Shown piece by piece: positions 31,605 through 42,990 of a DNA stretch of 64,000 nucleotides. Each line of letters begins with the position of its first letter. The first letter of the stretch is position 1. The position numbers and the translations under genes were made by a program. The stretch is from Helianthus annuus (Eukaryota > Streptophyta > Magnoliopsida > Asterales > Asteraceae): the NCBI RefSeq assembly GCF_002127325.2, contig NC_035441.2, positions 50,100,663-50,164,662 of the forward strand. Reading direction: 5' to 3'. A model generated the notes under the pieces. That model was not told the DNA's origin. It did not search any database and saw only the letters and a program-made list of their open reading frames with translations.

Positions 31605-32960
31605 ATGGCTTCACCTTCTTCCATTTCTTCCATTTCTTCATCTTCTTCGTCTACGTGGTATTCATCATCTTCGGAAGAGAATGATGCATTTATGGAAAAC
31701 ATGATTATGAACGCGGCTCAGGTCTTCATGGCAGGTGATGAAGCGTCGTCTCAACGGCTAACTAGACGAGCAAAATTAAACCGAGACCAAAAAGGTACTT
31801 TACTATTTTTTCCGCGTGTTTTTTATATGGATTTGAAAATGAATTTTGTAATGAATTTGATATATTTTTCGTTTTAAATATATAGCCGCCCACGATAAAC
31901 TAGTAGCCGAATATTTTGCCGACGAACCCGTGTACACAGACGAGATGTTTCGACGTCGGTTCCGCATGAGTCGTCGACTTTTTTTACGTATCGCAGGCGA
32001 CATGGCCCAGTCTGATCCGTTTTTTACACTGCGATACGACGCAAGGGGGCAAAGGGGTTTCACTAATTTACAAAAATGTACGTCGGCCATTCGCCAACTG
32101 CCATACGGTTACGCACCTGATGCATTAGACGAGTATTTAAGGATGTCCGAAAGAACCGCACTTCTATGTTTACAGAAGTTTTGCGAATGGGTTGTCAAAT
32201 TATATAGCAAGATATACCTGCGGAGACCGAACGCAAACGACGTTCAAAAATTATATCAAGCACATGAACAGAGACATGTTTTTCCAGGAATGCTCGGGAG
32301 CATTGATTGCATGCACTGGTCGTGGCAGAACTGCCCAACTGCCTGGCAAGGTCAGTATACTAGGGGAGATCATGGACATCCGACTATTATTCTAGACGCT
32401 GTTGCGTCACAGGATCTCTGGACCTGGCATGCTTTTTTTGGTCTACCTGGTTCGCTCAATGACCTTAACATCATATACCAGTCACAGATATTTGACGATT
32501 TAGTGGCGGGAACAGGTCCAGACACAAGTTTTACGGTTTCAGGGGTGGAATACAGGCGAGGTTACTACCTAGCAGATGGAATATACCCAGCGTACTCGAC
32601 AATCGTTAAAACTATTCCGCACCCGACAGACGAAAAAAGAAAAAAATTTGCGAAGTATCAAGAGGGTGCGAGAAAAGATATTGAACGGGCTTTTGGGGTT
32701 CTACAAAAAAATGGCATATCATTGAACATCCAGCACGTTCGGCTACACCAAAGAGGTTACGTCACATTATGTATGCTTGTATCATCCTTCATAACATGGT
32801 CACTGAAGACGAAGGTAGAGCGATATGCGAGTACGATGAAAACGCGTCTACCGGAAATTCTGTTCCAGTTAGTGGGGAACAACAAGATTTGAACATGTTC
32901 TCTCTACGTAACGAGTACACACATCATAACCTACAAGCGGACTTGGTGGAGTACATTTGA
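31605..32960 (+). pseudogene. PIF/Harbinger-type DDE transposase, one intron, one frameshift
   Basis: Cut-and-paste transposase of the plant transposon protein family (DDE_Tnp_4/Plant_tran type). Exon 1 31605-31794 begins with a Ser-rich MASPSSISS stretch; intron 31795-31885 (GTACTT...TATAG, 91 nt) joins in frame. Exon 2: FADEPVYTDEMFRRRFRMSR, DPFFTLRYDARGQRGFT, catalytic D in GMLGSIDCMHW, CPTAWQGQYTRGDHGHPTIIL, FFGLPGSLNDLNII, second D in YYLADGIYP, and E in KDIERAFGVLQ. One base is missing from an A run at about 32707-32713; the C-terminus (HIMYACIILHNMVTED...) continues in the next frame to TGA 32960. All three acidic residues remain. Usually paired with a separate Myb-like gene, not seen here. 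Confidence 0.93.
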
Positions 32961-33219
32961 AACAACGCTCAAAACGAACCAGACGACCACATGCAGGACG
33001 AAGACTAGTAGCTTTTTTTAATATATTATAATTTTTTTTAAGTTTATGTTTTTTTAGTCTATGTTTTTTTAAGTCTATGTTTTTTTTAAGTTTATGTATT
33101 GTTTTTTAATATTAATGAAAATATTTTTATTAATTTATTTGTTAAATGTTAAAAAAAGTGGAAGATTAAAAAAATAAAAAATATTAAAGTGGTGGGATAG
33201 GATCATCCTCCCATTTCCA
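32961..33219. other. 3' flank of the transposase pseudogene
   Basis: T-rich with tandem copies of (T)nAAGTTTATGTTTTTT (33020-33100). Possibly 3' UTR and terminal part of the element; terminal repeat not identified. Confidence 0.35.
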
Positions 33220-34053
33220 CTAAAATTGTGGGATATTCCTTTCTTGGAAAGATGGCCTCACTTGTTTTGTCAAGAATTGTTTAAACTGTGCAGGGTGGCG
33301 GACAGACTTCAAACAGACCAGGAAAATGGCGATTTTACTTGGAATTGGTCTAGACATCCTGAGTCGGACAACGAGCTTAAGGAATGGCAGGAGTGTAAAG
33401 ATGTTCTCAACCTAGTAAGGCTTTCCAACGACAAAGACTCTTGGTTTTGGAACGATGGAGAATCGGGGAGTTTTTCGGTGAAGGTTGTAAAAAAGGCTTT
33501 AGTTGAAGACAGAGGGGAAAGTTTTCTCCCGAATTTTGTGTGGTGCAAATGGGTGCCCCTAAAATTTAACATTATGGATTGGAGATGCAACCTGGATAGA
33601 CTCGCTACGAGAGCCAATCTAAGAAGAAGGAATATTAACATAACCTCGGTTATGTGCCCGTTCTATGACATCTATGAGGAAACCGTGGACCATCTTTTTT
33701 CAGCTTGCGTGGTTTCTAATTAGGTTTGGTCGGGTCTTAGTGCGTGGTGCAACATCCCTCCTATTTTTATCTTCGATTTCAAAGACACTATGGAGATTCA
33801 CAATTCCTCTCAGTTTAGCAAGAAAGCGAAGAAGATCATTCACGGTCTAGTAATCATTTCGTGCTGGTGTATATGGAAAGGAAGGAACGAGTTGGTTTTG
33901 AATCAAGTTAAAAGCGGTCCGCAAGAGATTTTAGGGGAAATTAAGTCGAGGGGTTACAGTTGGGTTAGAAATAGATCTTCTTGTAAATATATTAGAAGGA
34001 AAGTGATAACGTTTGAGTTGCTTTTTGTGAAAGTCACAAAGTGGAAAGTGTAA
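33220..34053 (+). pseudogene. LINE reverse transcriptase C-terminus (zf-RVT region), 5'-truncated
   Basis: Only the tail of a non-LTR retrotransposon ORF2: WPHLFCQELFKLC, DFTWNWSRHP, the zf-RVT type block SWFWNDGESGSFSVK, FVWCKWVPLKFNIMDWRCNLDRLATRANL, and VMCPFYDIYEETVDHLFSAC, in which the second Cys of the zinc pair is Tyr. TAG at 33721-33723, after which the same frame continues (IHGLVIISCWCIWKGRNELVL) to TAA 34053. Typical of 5'-truncated, inactive plant LINE copies. No poly(A) tail identified downstream. Confidence 0.85.
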
Positions 34054-34087
34054 CTGAAAAAGAAGGAAAGTTATATTTGAAGAGTAT

Positions 34088-34629
34088 ATTTGAAGCAATG
34101 TTTTAAAATCCGGTTTTTAAGTCATAATGGGTTGGGCTCTAAAATGGTTTAACCGGTTGAACCAGGTTGTATCGCGCGGTTGAACCAGGTTACTAGTTAA
34201 CCCTATAAATCTCAATTAAGATTTATGTAACTGATCATAGTTCTATCTAAAAACAACTATTTTTAGTGTAAATATATAAGCATTTTAAAAATTTTTTTAT
34301 TTGTTATAAACAATATTGCATTGTACAATGTGAGTAACAGTTTCAACAACGATGAAATATTGGAATAGAAGGCACTAGGTTAATTACCGGAAATATGGAA
34401 GATCAATATTACCTTAATATCGCATTTTATTAAAATTAAGAAATCAAATCTTAAGATAATGCAAACCGGTTCAACGGTTAAAACCAGTAGAACTGGATTT
34501 ACCGCCGGTACATAAGACATACCGTATTGGGGTTTTACTGGCCTTTATCGTACCAGACTCGTGTCCAATATCCGGTTAAACCGGTATAACCGGCCGGTTC
34601 ATACCGGTATTTAAAGCATTGATTTGAAG
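34088..34629. mobile_element. hAT-type MITE 1 (34096-34621) with 8-bp duplication ATTTGAAG
   Basis: Ends CAATGTTTTAAAATCCGG and CCGGTATTTAAAGCATTG form ~18 bp imperfect inverted repeats; identical 8-mers ATTTGAAG flank it (34088-34095, 34622-34629). The interior has many AACCGG/CCGGTT motifs and no ORF. Eight-base duplications and CAATG ends are typical of hAT. Confidence 0.88.
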
Positions 34630-34842
34630 AGGTTATGAATAGAGTTGATACAAACATGTGGTTTACAACAGAGAATCATCAGGAAAGTCCATTTTCAGAC
34701 AATCAAAATCCAAGAGTAGTTATACCAGTTCCGAGTGTCGAATTGATAAGTAATTTTGAAAATCTTGAGCAGGCAAACAAAAGGTTAAATAGTAATGAAA
34801 ATTGAAAAGGTATTATTAAGAAAAAATTGCTAGTTTGTTAAA
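34630..34842 (+). pseudogene. Degraded copia host H, left piece
   Basis: A weak plus-strand frame (RVDTNMWFTTENHQES..., NFENLEQANKRLNSNEN) that stops and then resumes beyond the Mutator-like insertion at 48023. Resembles the spacer/coiled-coil part of copia gag, judged mainly from the continuation at 48700-49450. Low certainty for this piece alone. Confidence 0.45.
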
Positions 34843-35010
34843 GAGTAAATTACAAGTTTTGTCCTTTAGGTTTACATCAAATTGCAGGCGCAGTCCTTTA
34901 GCGCAAAAGTTGACAAGTTTTGTACTTGATGTTCTAAAATCTTGCACGTTATGTCCTTTACGCCAAACCCAATTAGATTTTTTGGTTAAATCAGATTACA
35001 CAAGGGTATT
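34843..35010 (+). repeat. Left terminal inverted repeat of the MULE
   Basis: Pairs with 47846-48013. Rich in TTTGTCCTTTA-like words; followed by an AT-rich piece to 35078. Confidence 0.88.
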
Positions 35011-35078
35011 TTAGTCTTTTTATCCATTTATTTAATATTATTTAAAAAACTAAAACAAAATATTTTAAAAACTTATCA

Positions 35079-35083
35079 CCACC
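35079..35083. repeat. Target site duplication CCACC (left) of element C
   Basis: Matches CCACC at 46601-46605. Confidence 0.85.
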
Positions 35084-35597
35084 TGTAACACCTCGTAAAA
35101 TCATACCCAATAAAATAAAGACACGTGTCATGTAAGACAAACGTGTCAGGAACCCGGATCAAATAAAGATGTATGGTATAATTTAAAAAGGGCGACATGT
35201 TATTAAAATACCTCTGAGCGACCCAAGGCATAAATCCCAAGATCCTTAAATCGTTATAATAAACATCTGATATATTTTGCTGGTTATTCCTAAATAAATA
35301 AAATTTCCCTTTTTATATGGAAATTAAATTCTTTAAAATGTTACTACAATATTTAGGAATTTACAATTCTTGATTAAAAGAATTGAACTTGAGCTAAAGC
35401 ATGTCCAAACATGTATTCTTGAGATTTCCGTCACTTCAAACTTGCCACAAAGTGCCAAAGGGGTGTAAGTGCATGCAAGGCATGCAATGTCTGAGCAATT
35501 GGCCCCTCCACTGAAAAGAAATGCACAAGATTCGGATTGGAAAGAAGTGCATGGTCAAAGCTTAAAGTTTGCAAAATTTTTGTCCTCAGACCATCGG

Positions 35598-35746
35598 TTA
35601 CGGACCGTAAGGGTCCAGGCTTACGGTCCGCAAGAAGCATACCTGGCCGCATCAGACCTGGGTCGGTTACGGACCGTATCTGTATAAGCATACGGTCCGC
35701 AAGAGGGGTATACGGACCGCAAGCCCTTCGGCTTATGGTCTGTAAG
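35598..35746. repeat. TTACGG(A/T)CCGTAA palindrome array in the C LTR
   Basis: Six copies of a 13-base imperfect palindrome: 35598-35610, 35620-35634, 35667-35678, 35691-35700, 35711-35720 and 35732-35746 (the last as CTTATGGTCTGTAAG, where inner bases changed but outer pairing is kept). About 180 bases upstream of the TATA box. Part of the LTR region missing from the deleted 3' LTR. Confidence 0.85.
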
Positions 35747-35922
35747 CCTGTCGCTGGCAGCAGATTTTGGACAGCTGCCTGTTCAGCCTGTTACACCGCC
35801 TTATTAGTGTGGTTTTCAAAAACAGGGGTTTGGTAACTGGTATATAGCATCATAGGGGCACCTGGGATCATCTCACAACATTAGTAGAGTTACATGGCAT
35901 GATCTTGTGTCATTTTGTGCAC

Positions 35923-35930
35923 TATATAAG
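35923..35930 (+). promoter_or_regulatory. TATA box of the C 5' LTR
   Basis: TATATAAG in the middle of the LTR, at the position equivalent to the A TATA box. Confidence 0.65.
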
Positions 35931-38575
35931 AACTTGATGTTGCAACTTGAGACTTGCTCATTCAAACACAATTCCAACCTTGCTCTGGAGCTCTCTGGAC
36001 AGCAATCAATCTTTCCTAAAGTCCCTAATCATACTTAGGACTCTTGTAACTGTCCTTAATCCTTCTTAATTCAGTTTAGCTTAGTTATTTAGCTAAAAGT
36101 CAAACCGTCGTAATTAAGGTTTGACTTCGAGATTACTCAATAATTTTCCAGTCAAATCTCGAATTAAAAATACCTATAAGTAGGTAATTATGTGGGTAAT
36201 AAACCCTTAAAAGGGTACTCTCTGATTCCCACTCTAACTATGTCAATTGTCAGGTCAAAGCTAATTACAAAAAGTCAACAGAAAGGTTTATTTCAAATTA
36301 ATACATAATTAGCAATGTAGGATCCATGCAACCTATTTTATCATTAATATAACTTGGTAATTAATACAATAACATGTCTAAACATGTTCACCCCGACAAT
36401 TTTCAATTTAGGCTCGGTTTGGAACCGAAAGTCGCATAGTTTGACTTATACTTTGACTTTCAGTTCTGACCCGTTTAAGCCAAGTTTAGGATTGCCTTAG
36501 AGCTTCTTTTGGACCTAGTTACATGTTAGTATAACCCTCTGTGATTATACGGCTTGGTTCATTAGTTGTCTAATTATTATGCAAGTTTCCGTTAATTGCC
36601 TAAATGTTGACTATTATGCCCTTTCCACCTTAAATTATGATTTTTGAAAATGTAAAAGAGTAGACACCTTAGTTACTGATTTATAAACTTGTACCTAAAA
36701 TTTGACATCAGTTTGAGGTCTAGATTTAGAGTTATGCTCATTAGCGTGATTAGAAGCCTTCTTAGTGATTAAATGGCGTAATTGACATATAGCCTATCAA
36801 AACCCAAATTTTAATATCAAACTTTTTACCTACTGATATAAAATAATATTTTGGGATTTTTGAAGATTTTTATTTATTTTTAGGCTGAGCATAACTTAGA
36901 GTTCTAAGCTTATTTCGTTTATTGTCGGTTTTGCCCTTTTGGGCTATAAAATGAGTTTTATAAATCCTTTTGACCTCAAACCTTTTTATACTGATTCAAT
37001 ATGTTAAATAAATTATTTGGAGCCTTCTGGAATATTAAAAATATCAGCTTTCTATACAAAACCCGGAAAAGGCACTAAATCGCCTTTTTAATTGTTTTAA
37101 CGACATAGTATGTATCAAAACTAGTTTATATATATAAGGTTTGATACCTACTGATATATCCAGTAAATTTTTATATTATAACAGTAAACAAAGGTTTTAA
37201 ACTCAGTTTTGACCTTTTAGGCTTATGTGAAATTACCAAAATGCCCCTACCATGCATAATATGGTTATAATTAATAAATTTCACATACATATATATGATA
37301 CCCTACTGTTATAACTTATTAAATTAAGTTTAGTTACTAAATAAATCAGACCTGTAACTCAGATTACAAATTAAACTCTTTTATACCCCTTTAAAATGAC
37401 CAAAATGCCCTTATGAGGCATAGTTTGAGTTTAAAATCATTTTGGGCATAATAGTAGATATCTTACTGATGTCACAACATATTTAGTGCATATTAACTCA
37501 GGGAAGTTGTATATGATTCATATGGTTACTCGTTACGCCTTTCCGCATTCGGATCGGCTTATGTAACTAGTTTCCATACATTAGCCGAAACGGGTAAAAC
37601 CATATCATTATTGTCTCAAAATCCAGAATGTGTTTAAGTTACCCATATTAAACAAGCATGCAAGCTTGTTGGGTCAAAACCACATTCTTAACCGGTCTTC
37701 GCTTTATTATGCGTTTGAACCGTATCTTTCTTTAAAACTAACCGGTCTAAGCTTAGGCTAAAATAAAGACCCGTTAGGATTCTAATAGGTTATTATAAAC
37801 CTTCGTTCCAGAATAGGAGATCCAGTAAAAGCTATTTGCACTTGCTTATTGTGACTATACTTGCTCAGGTAAATACTTTTAACTTATTTTCCCTATACGG
37901 GCTTGGGGTACGGTATATAAAATACCGCTTGGTCGGGCATTGAATCTTTAATCAAATGTAGGTTAAATCATTGAAATGACCCGTTAAAATTGTTTTGTTT
38001 GCTTAAAGCCTTTGGGGGGTTAATGACCATGTCCCGGATATCCTTGGCATCATTTTACGAAATAGCCACGACCTAAGCATGCGGGTGTAGGCGTACACCC
38101 GTTGTGCATAAATATTAAGGTATAACCGCCGGTTTCGGGTTAAACCGCTGCGGGATTATATCATCTGGTGTGTCTATTGATCTTGCATAAGAAACATGTA
38201 AACCTTTTACAAGTTTATATTCAAATAATTATCCCAAGTTATAAAAATCTTTTTGTGCCATGTGCATTCAAATCAATTTTAAACCTTTTTAAAATGAGTC
38301 AGTTAAATTGTATTTACCAGTGTAAACTGACGTATTTTTCCAAAAAGGTTAAGTGCAGGTACTACGCGTAATAGGCTGGCCTCTTCTTAGCATTATTTAG
38401 AGTCTCGCAACTTGGATGCAATTAATCTGTTGAACAAGTTTCCTTTTTCTTTTGATCCGCCTGTGGATCTGTTTCAACTACTTTGTGATACTCAATATTA
38501 CAATTTTATTTGGTTGAAATAAATTTATCTTTTGCTTCCGCTGTGCATTTATATATTATGTTGTTTGACTATGAC

Positions 38576-38616
38576 GATATCAACTACGTCACGATACCCC
38601 CACCGGGCCCACCGGT
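38576..38616 (+). promoter_or_regulatory. Conserved U5-end block of the C LTR
   Basis: Counterpart of 5076-5117 in A, with CACCGG-GCCCA-CCGGTG (perfect 6-bp arms). Present again in the truncated 3' LTR near 46534-46575. Confidence 0.55.
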
Positions 38617-38645
38617 GACACGTGGAAAATAGGGGTGTGACAGGT

Positions 38646-38657
38646 TGGTATCAGAGC
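38646..38657 (+). other. Primer-binding site of element C
   Basis: TGGTATCAGAGC, 3 bases after the LTR; Met-tRNA type. Confidence 0.9.
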
Positions 38658-38833
38658 CAACACTGAGTGAATTAAACACTAGCCTTTTGTGTTTAATCTC
38701 AGTGCACAAATTGCACATTCCCCAATTTTCGAGTCTAGACCAAGAACATAGGACAAATTCTGTTTTTGTTTTATTTTTGTCTTTGGTTATATATTCTTGT
38801 TTGTTATCTTTAATTATGTTTACAGGTTTAAGA

Positions 38834-40048
38834 ATGCCGCCCAGGATAAGACGAGGACGAGGTAAGGCTCCATTTACTAGCCATGACCACGAAGTCGGCC
38901 CTTCTCACCGGCGTACACCCTCGATCACTATGAGCACAAGTCCTCAGGAGCCCTGGAGGACGTATATTGAACCCGGGAGGCGATCCGTTTCCCTAAGCTC
39001 CTCACCATCCTACCTACACTCATTTGGGCCTCAGTCTGAAAACGAGCCCAACAACCCCCAAGCATCTTTCATTACCTCTACAGCGATCAAACTCGCACAA
39101 TTCTTTCGGCGACCCCACTCCCGCCTTTCAGAGCCGGTTCAACCCGGCTAATTACATCCAAGAACCCGTGGGTTTTAACCCACTAGGACCGGAAGATCAC
39201 TTTTCGGGTGACAACGACATGGATGAGGATACGGATCCCGTGGAACCTGCAACCGGGACCCCAAACCATCCCATCGAGATCTCGGATGGGTCCTCGTTTC
39301 AGGGATCACCTTACCGCGGTCCGGATAGCTACCAGGCGAGGTTCAACCAGTGGGACTGGTATTTTACACCCTCTGAACACTTGTCTCCGTACCAGCAGCA
39401 GCAGCAACAGCAGTAGGATCCTTCCGAGGATTCCCGATTTGTGGCAGTCACTCCGCCACCACCACCACCAGTGGAGCAGCCGCTTCCGGAACCACCGAGG
39501 TGGAGAAGATCAAACGCGCGGATGTCCGTGCGAGGAGGAGTCCGCATCAGCACTCCTCAGCCCTCGAGTGGCAGCCACTATCCGCCACTCCAAGAAGAAT
39601 ACCCGCAGATGGGGGGGCCATCAAACCCCGTCTCGGAAGCAAACTCTGCGCCTGTGGCGCCACCATTGGGTTTTGATAACCCAATCCCGGCATATGCCGG
39701 TTCGGCGACATATAACTCGTTCGAGTTACCAGGCCACAACAGCTACAACTATGCCAATGTGGACCCGTACCAGGAGGCGTGGGACTACAATGCTCGTCAC
39801 CCAGAAGGACCCTATGGTGGTCTTTGGACCACTGGTTACCCAACTTATGGGTACCAGCGTCCGCCACCTCCTTAACCTCTGTATCAGCTGCCGCAGCCGC
39901 AACTGATCCTGCCAGAACGCCAACAAGAGGTTCTCGATAGGTTGAACCAAGTTGAGCAGGAAGTTCAAGAAGACCACAGGGAACGTCAAGGCTTCTTCAA
40001 AGGTCTGTCGGACCTACTCAAGAGGAAGTCCAAAAGAAGGGGTCATTG
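38834..40048 (+). pseudogene. Element C ORF0, homologue of the A extra ORF, broken
   Basis: ATG 38834 lies just after an acceptor-like TTTACAG. Begins MPPRIRRGRGK, then GPSHRRTPS, RRSVSLSSSPS and SFGP. A frameshift near 39080-39090 moves to the next frame: SRFNPANYIQ, FNPLGPEDHFSG, acidic DMDEDTDP, WDWYFTPSEHLSP, a Gln run ended by TAG (39414-39416), NARMSVRGGVRIS, FDNPIPAYAGS, TAA (39873-39875), then a charged coiled-coil-like tail (VLDRLNQVEQEVQED...) to TGA 40048. The motifs and their order match element A although the intervening sequence has diverged, which argues for past protein-level selection. Function unknown. Confidence 0.78.
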
Positions 40049-40084
40049 AAGACCTTTGTTTATTTATTTTATTTAGTTGTAATC

Positions 40085-40217
40085 AAGTCCCTGCGTGGAC
40101 TTTTGTTTCAGTACTCAGCCCCTGCGTGGGCTTGTCTTTTTGTACCCTGCCCCTGCGTGGGCATGTCTTTTGTTAACCCCTGCGTGGGTTTGTTGTTTGT
40201 TTCGCCCCTGCGTGGGC
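40085..40217 (+). repeat. Hairpin array of element C (5 units, loop CTGCGT)
   Basis: Same place as in A, right after the ORF0 stop. Unit 1 40085-40102 AAGTCC/GGACTT; unit 2 40117-40132 AGCCC/GGGCT; unit 3 40148-40163 TGCCC/GGGCA; unit 4 40175-40190 AACCC/GGGTT; unit 5 40204-40217 GCCC/GGGC. Loop CTGCGT in all five; T-rich spacers of 11-15 bases. Stem differences are always matched on both sides. Confidence 0.88.
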
Positions 40218-41047
40218 ATGCTATTTTGTAGAAGTCCTGTTTAGGGCAAAAATGTACTCGTTTGAATTATTAATGAGATGGTTTAATTTAAATTTTCATT
40301 TTGTTTGTTATTATTATGTGCATAAAATAAATGAAAATAATTTTCCTATTAAAAGATCTACCATTATATTAAAATGGCAAAATCTAAAAAGGACAAGACC
40401 TAGCCATGTGTCATCAAAAGACAGGGCCAAGATGGTAGTTCCATAATTAGATTCAGATCCATATTAACATCGCAATTTAGGACTGTTCCTCATTAAATAT
40501 TAAAGAATCTTAAAGGTAAAACCTAGTCTATATGTCATTGCAGACATGGCCAAGATGGTAGAACCTACACAAAAGATTCCAACTCTTGTTAACATCTGAA
40601 AGAATGTTAACATTCATGACAAACTGTGATGCTATAAAATCACATAGGTCATCCTTTAATTGGGTTATTTTAAATTCCCTTAATTATATAACCATCCCTT
40701 AAGGATAAAGTGCCTGCGGGCTAAAATTTATGTCCTTGGGACTAAAGACAGTAGTAGCCTATAACTCCCTGTCTAGAAAAAGGCAATGAACTTTGATTAA
40801 AGCCTTAATACCTGGATTCCGTAAAAGTCTTGGTTTATAAATTAAATTTGTCTATATGACTATGCCCTTCTGTGCTATTATTAAATTATACTATAGGATT
40901 GTAATAAAGGTCTTGAGAATATTTAAATAACTAACAAATTAACCAAAAATGGCTATTAAAACCATGGTTAATAAATCATAAAATACTGTAAAAGCTTCTA
41001 AATAAAACCTTGCCCATTATTTTTCTATATGTAGCAAAAGAAGCTAC
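40218..41047 (+). other. AT-rich spacer between ORF0 and gag of element C
   Basis: About 830 non-coding bases related to the A spacer. It ends TTATTTTTCTATATGTAG shortly before ATG 41048, again acceptor-like. Confidence 0.55.
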
Positions 41048-42990
41048 ATGGCTGGGTCGGATGAAGTAAACAGTCATCCGGTGGAAAACCGCGAGAATAC
41101 TAGGATACAGCTGACTGGTGCAGAACTGCAAACACTAGTTGATAATGCTGTTACAAGGGCTATGGATCGGCAGTATAGTGAATCTAGTGGGACTCGAAGT
41201 AGGACTCTATCTACACCACATTCCAAGCCTAACACTCATTCTGAAGCTCACAGCAAACCACCCTCTATCCAACCTAAGCCTAAGAGAGAAGAATCAAAGA
41301 AAGATGATGATCGACATTCTTCAAACAAAAACAGTGTTCCCTCCAAGAAGATAGTGTTTGATAATGCACCACGTGCCAAAGGTTGCACATATAAATACTT
41401 TGTTTCTTGTAAACCCCGGGATTTCACTTGGGAGAAAGGGGCCGTGGATTGCATGACCTGGCTGGATGAAATGGACACTGTGGTAGATATTAGTGGGTGT
41501 GTTGGAAGAGACATTGTGAAGTTTGTATCTCAGTCTTTTAAGGGTGAGGCATTAGCTTGGTGGAGGTCCTTGATCCAAGATACAAGGAAAATCCCATTGT
41601 ACAACATGTCTTGGGAACAGTTTGTGTCACTAATCAAGGAAAACTACTGCCCTCAGCATGAGGTTGAAAAGATTGAGTCTGATTTTCTGTCATTGGTGAT
41701 GAAAAACCTGGATTGCCAAGCTTACCTTACGAGCTTTAATACTATATCAAGGTTGGTTCCTTATCTTGTGACCCCGGAACCCAAAAGAATAGCTCGTTTC
41801 ATTGGGGGTTTAGCCCCAGAGATCAAGGCAAGTGTAAAGGCTTCTCGGCCAGCTACATTCAGGTCTGTAGCTGATATATCCTTGTCCCTCACTTTGGATG
41901 CGGTCCGACAGAGATCGCTAAGGAACACGGATGCAGAGAAAAGAAAGCGTGATGATGACAATTCTCGACGGTCAGACAAGAAGCACAAGGGAAATAATGA
42001 CCACAAGAAGGGGTCTGGATCCAAGAAGGACGGGCATCAGTCTGGAGATAAACCCAAGTGTAAAGTCTGCAAGAAGCACCACTTTGGGAAGTGCAGATAT
42101 GACTCAAAATCCCAGTCTCAGCCAAGGCCATGTGGGATTTGCAAATCTTCTGAGCATAAGACCCTAGATTGCAAGAAACTGAAGGATGCAACTTGCTACA
42201 GTTGCAATGAAAAAGGGCATATTAAGACAAATTGCCCAAAAGCTACAAAGAAAGATGATGAAGGGAAGAAGACCAATGCCAGGGTCTTTCAGATGAACGC
42301 ACAGGAGGCGATCCAGAATGATAATGTAATAACAGGTACTTTTCTTATTAATGATATCTACGCAAGAGTATTATTTGATTCTGGAGCAGATAAATCTTTT
42401 GTAGATAATAAGTTTTGTGAGTTGTTGAAAATGTCTGTTAAAGCATTAAGTGTGAAGTATGAAGTGGAATTAGCTGATGGAATCATAGAAACCGCATCAA
42501 CTGTATTAGATGGATGTGTCATATACATTAGGAACCACTCTTTTCCTTTGTCCTTACTTCCGTTTAAGCTTTCCGACTTTGATACAGTGATAGGCATGGA
42601 TTGGTTATCGCATAACCAAGCCCATATAGTATGCAACAAGAAACAAGTGGTGATCAAGACTCCGTCTGGTGAGCCACTTACCATTCAGGGAGAGACCCAA
42701 CATGGATTGCCTGAGCAGGTGGCTATGCTCAAGGCATCCAGATGTCTAAAGAAGGGTTGTGTCATTTATATGGCACAAGTAACCATTGATGAGCAGAAAC
42801 CCAAGATTGAAGATATTCCAGTCATTTCTGAATACCCCGAAGTTTTCCCGGAAGAACTACCTGGTTTGCCACCAGATAGACAAGTAGAGTTCAGAATCGA
42901 CATCATTCCAGGAGCAGCGCCTATTGCAAGAGCACCTTATAGGTTGGCACCAACAGAGATGAAGGAATTGAGGACGCAGCCAAAGGTTTC
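41048..42990 (+). pseudogene. Element C gag-protease
   Basis: Starts MAGSDEVNSHP. N-terminal helix TGAELQTLVDNAV, basic/Ser linker, capsid CTYKYFVSCKPRDF with LAWWRSLIQ, RLVPYLVTPEPKRIARFIGG, Lys-rich linker, three knuckles CKVCKKHHFGKC, CGICKSSEHKTLDC and CYSCNEKGHIKTNC (all intact, unlike A). Protease LFDSGADKSFVD and DTVIGMDWLS, then GLPPDRQVEF and [12 protein letters not shown]. Within ~15 codons of that, a deletion of about 20 bases near 42980 shifts the frame before RT. It is the best-preserved gag-protease of the A/C family in this window. Confidence 0.92.

Larger units (their letters stand above)
35084..38642 (+). repeat. 5' LTR of element C (3,559 bp)
   Basis: Begins TGTAACACCTCG, ends GGGGTGTGACA. 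Shares long stretches with the A LTR. Palindromic array at 35598-35746, TATA box at 35923-35930, conserved U5 block at 38576-38616. No genes. Confidence 0.94.

Noticed and set aside
40390..40560. Direct repeat of ACCTAG..CATGT/GCCAAGATGGTAG words in the C spacer
   Set aside because: Two loose copies only, also weakly present in A; probably old spacer duplication with no further structure.
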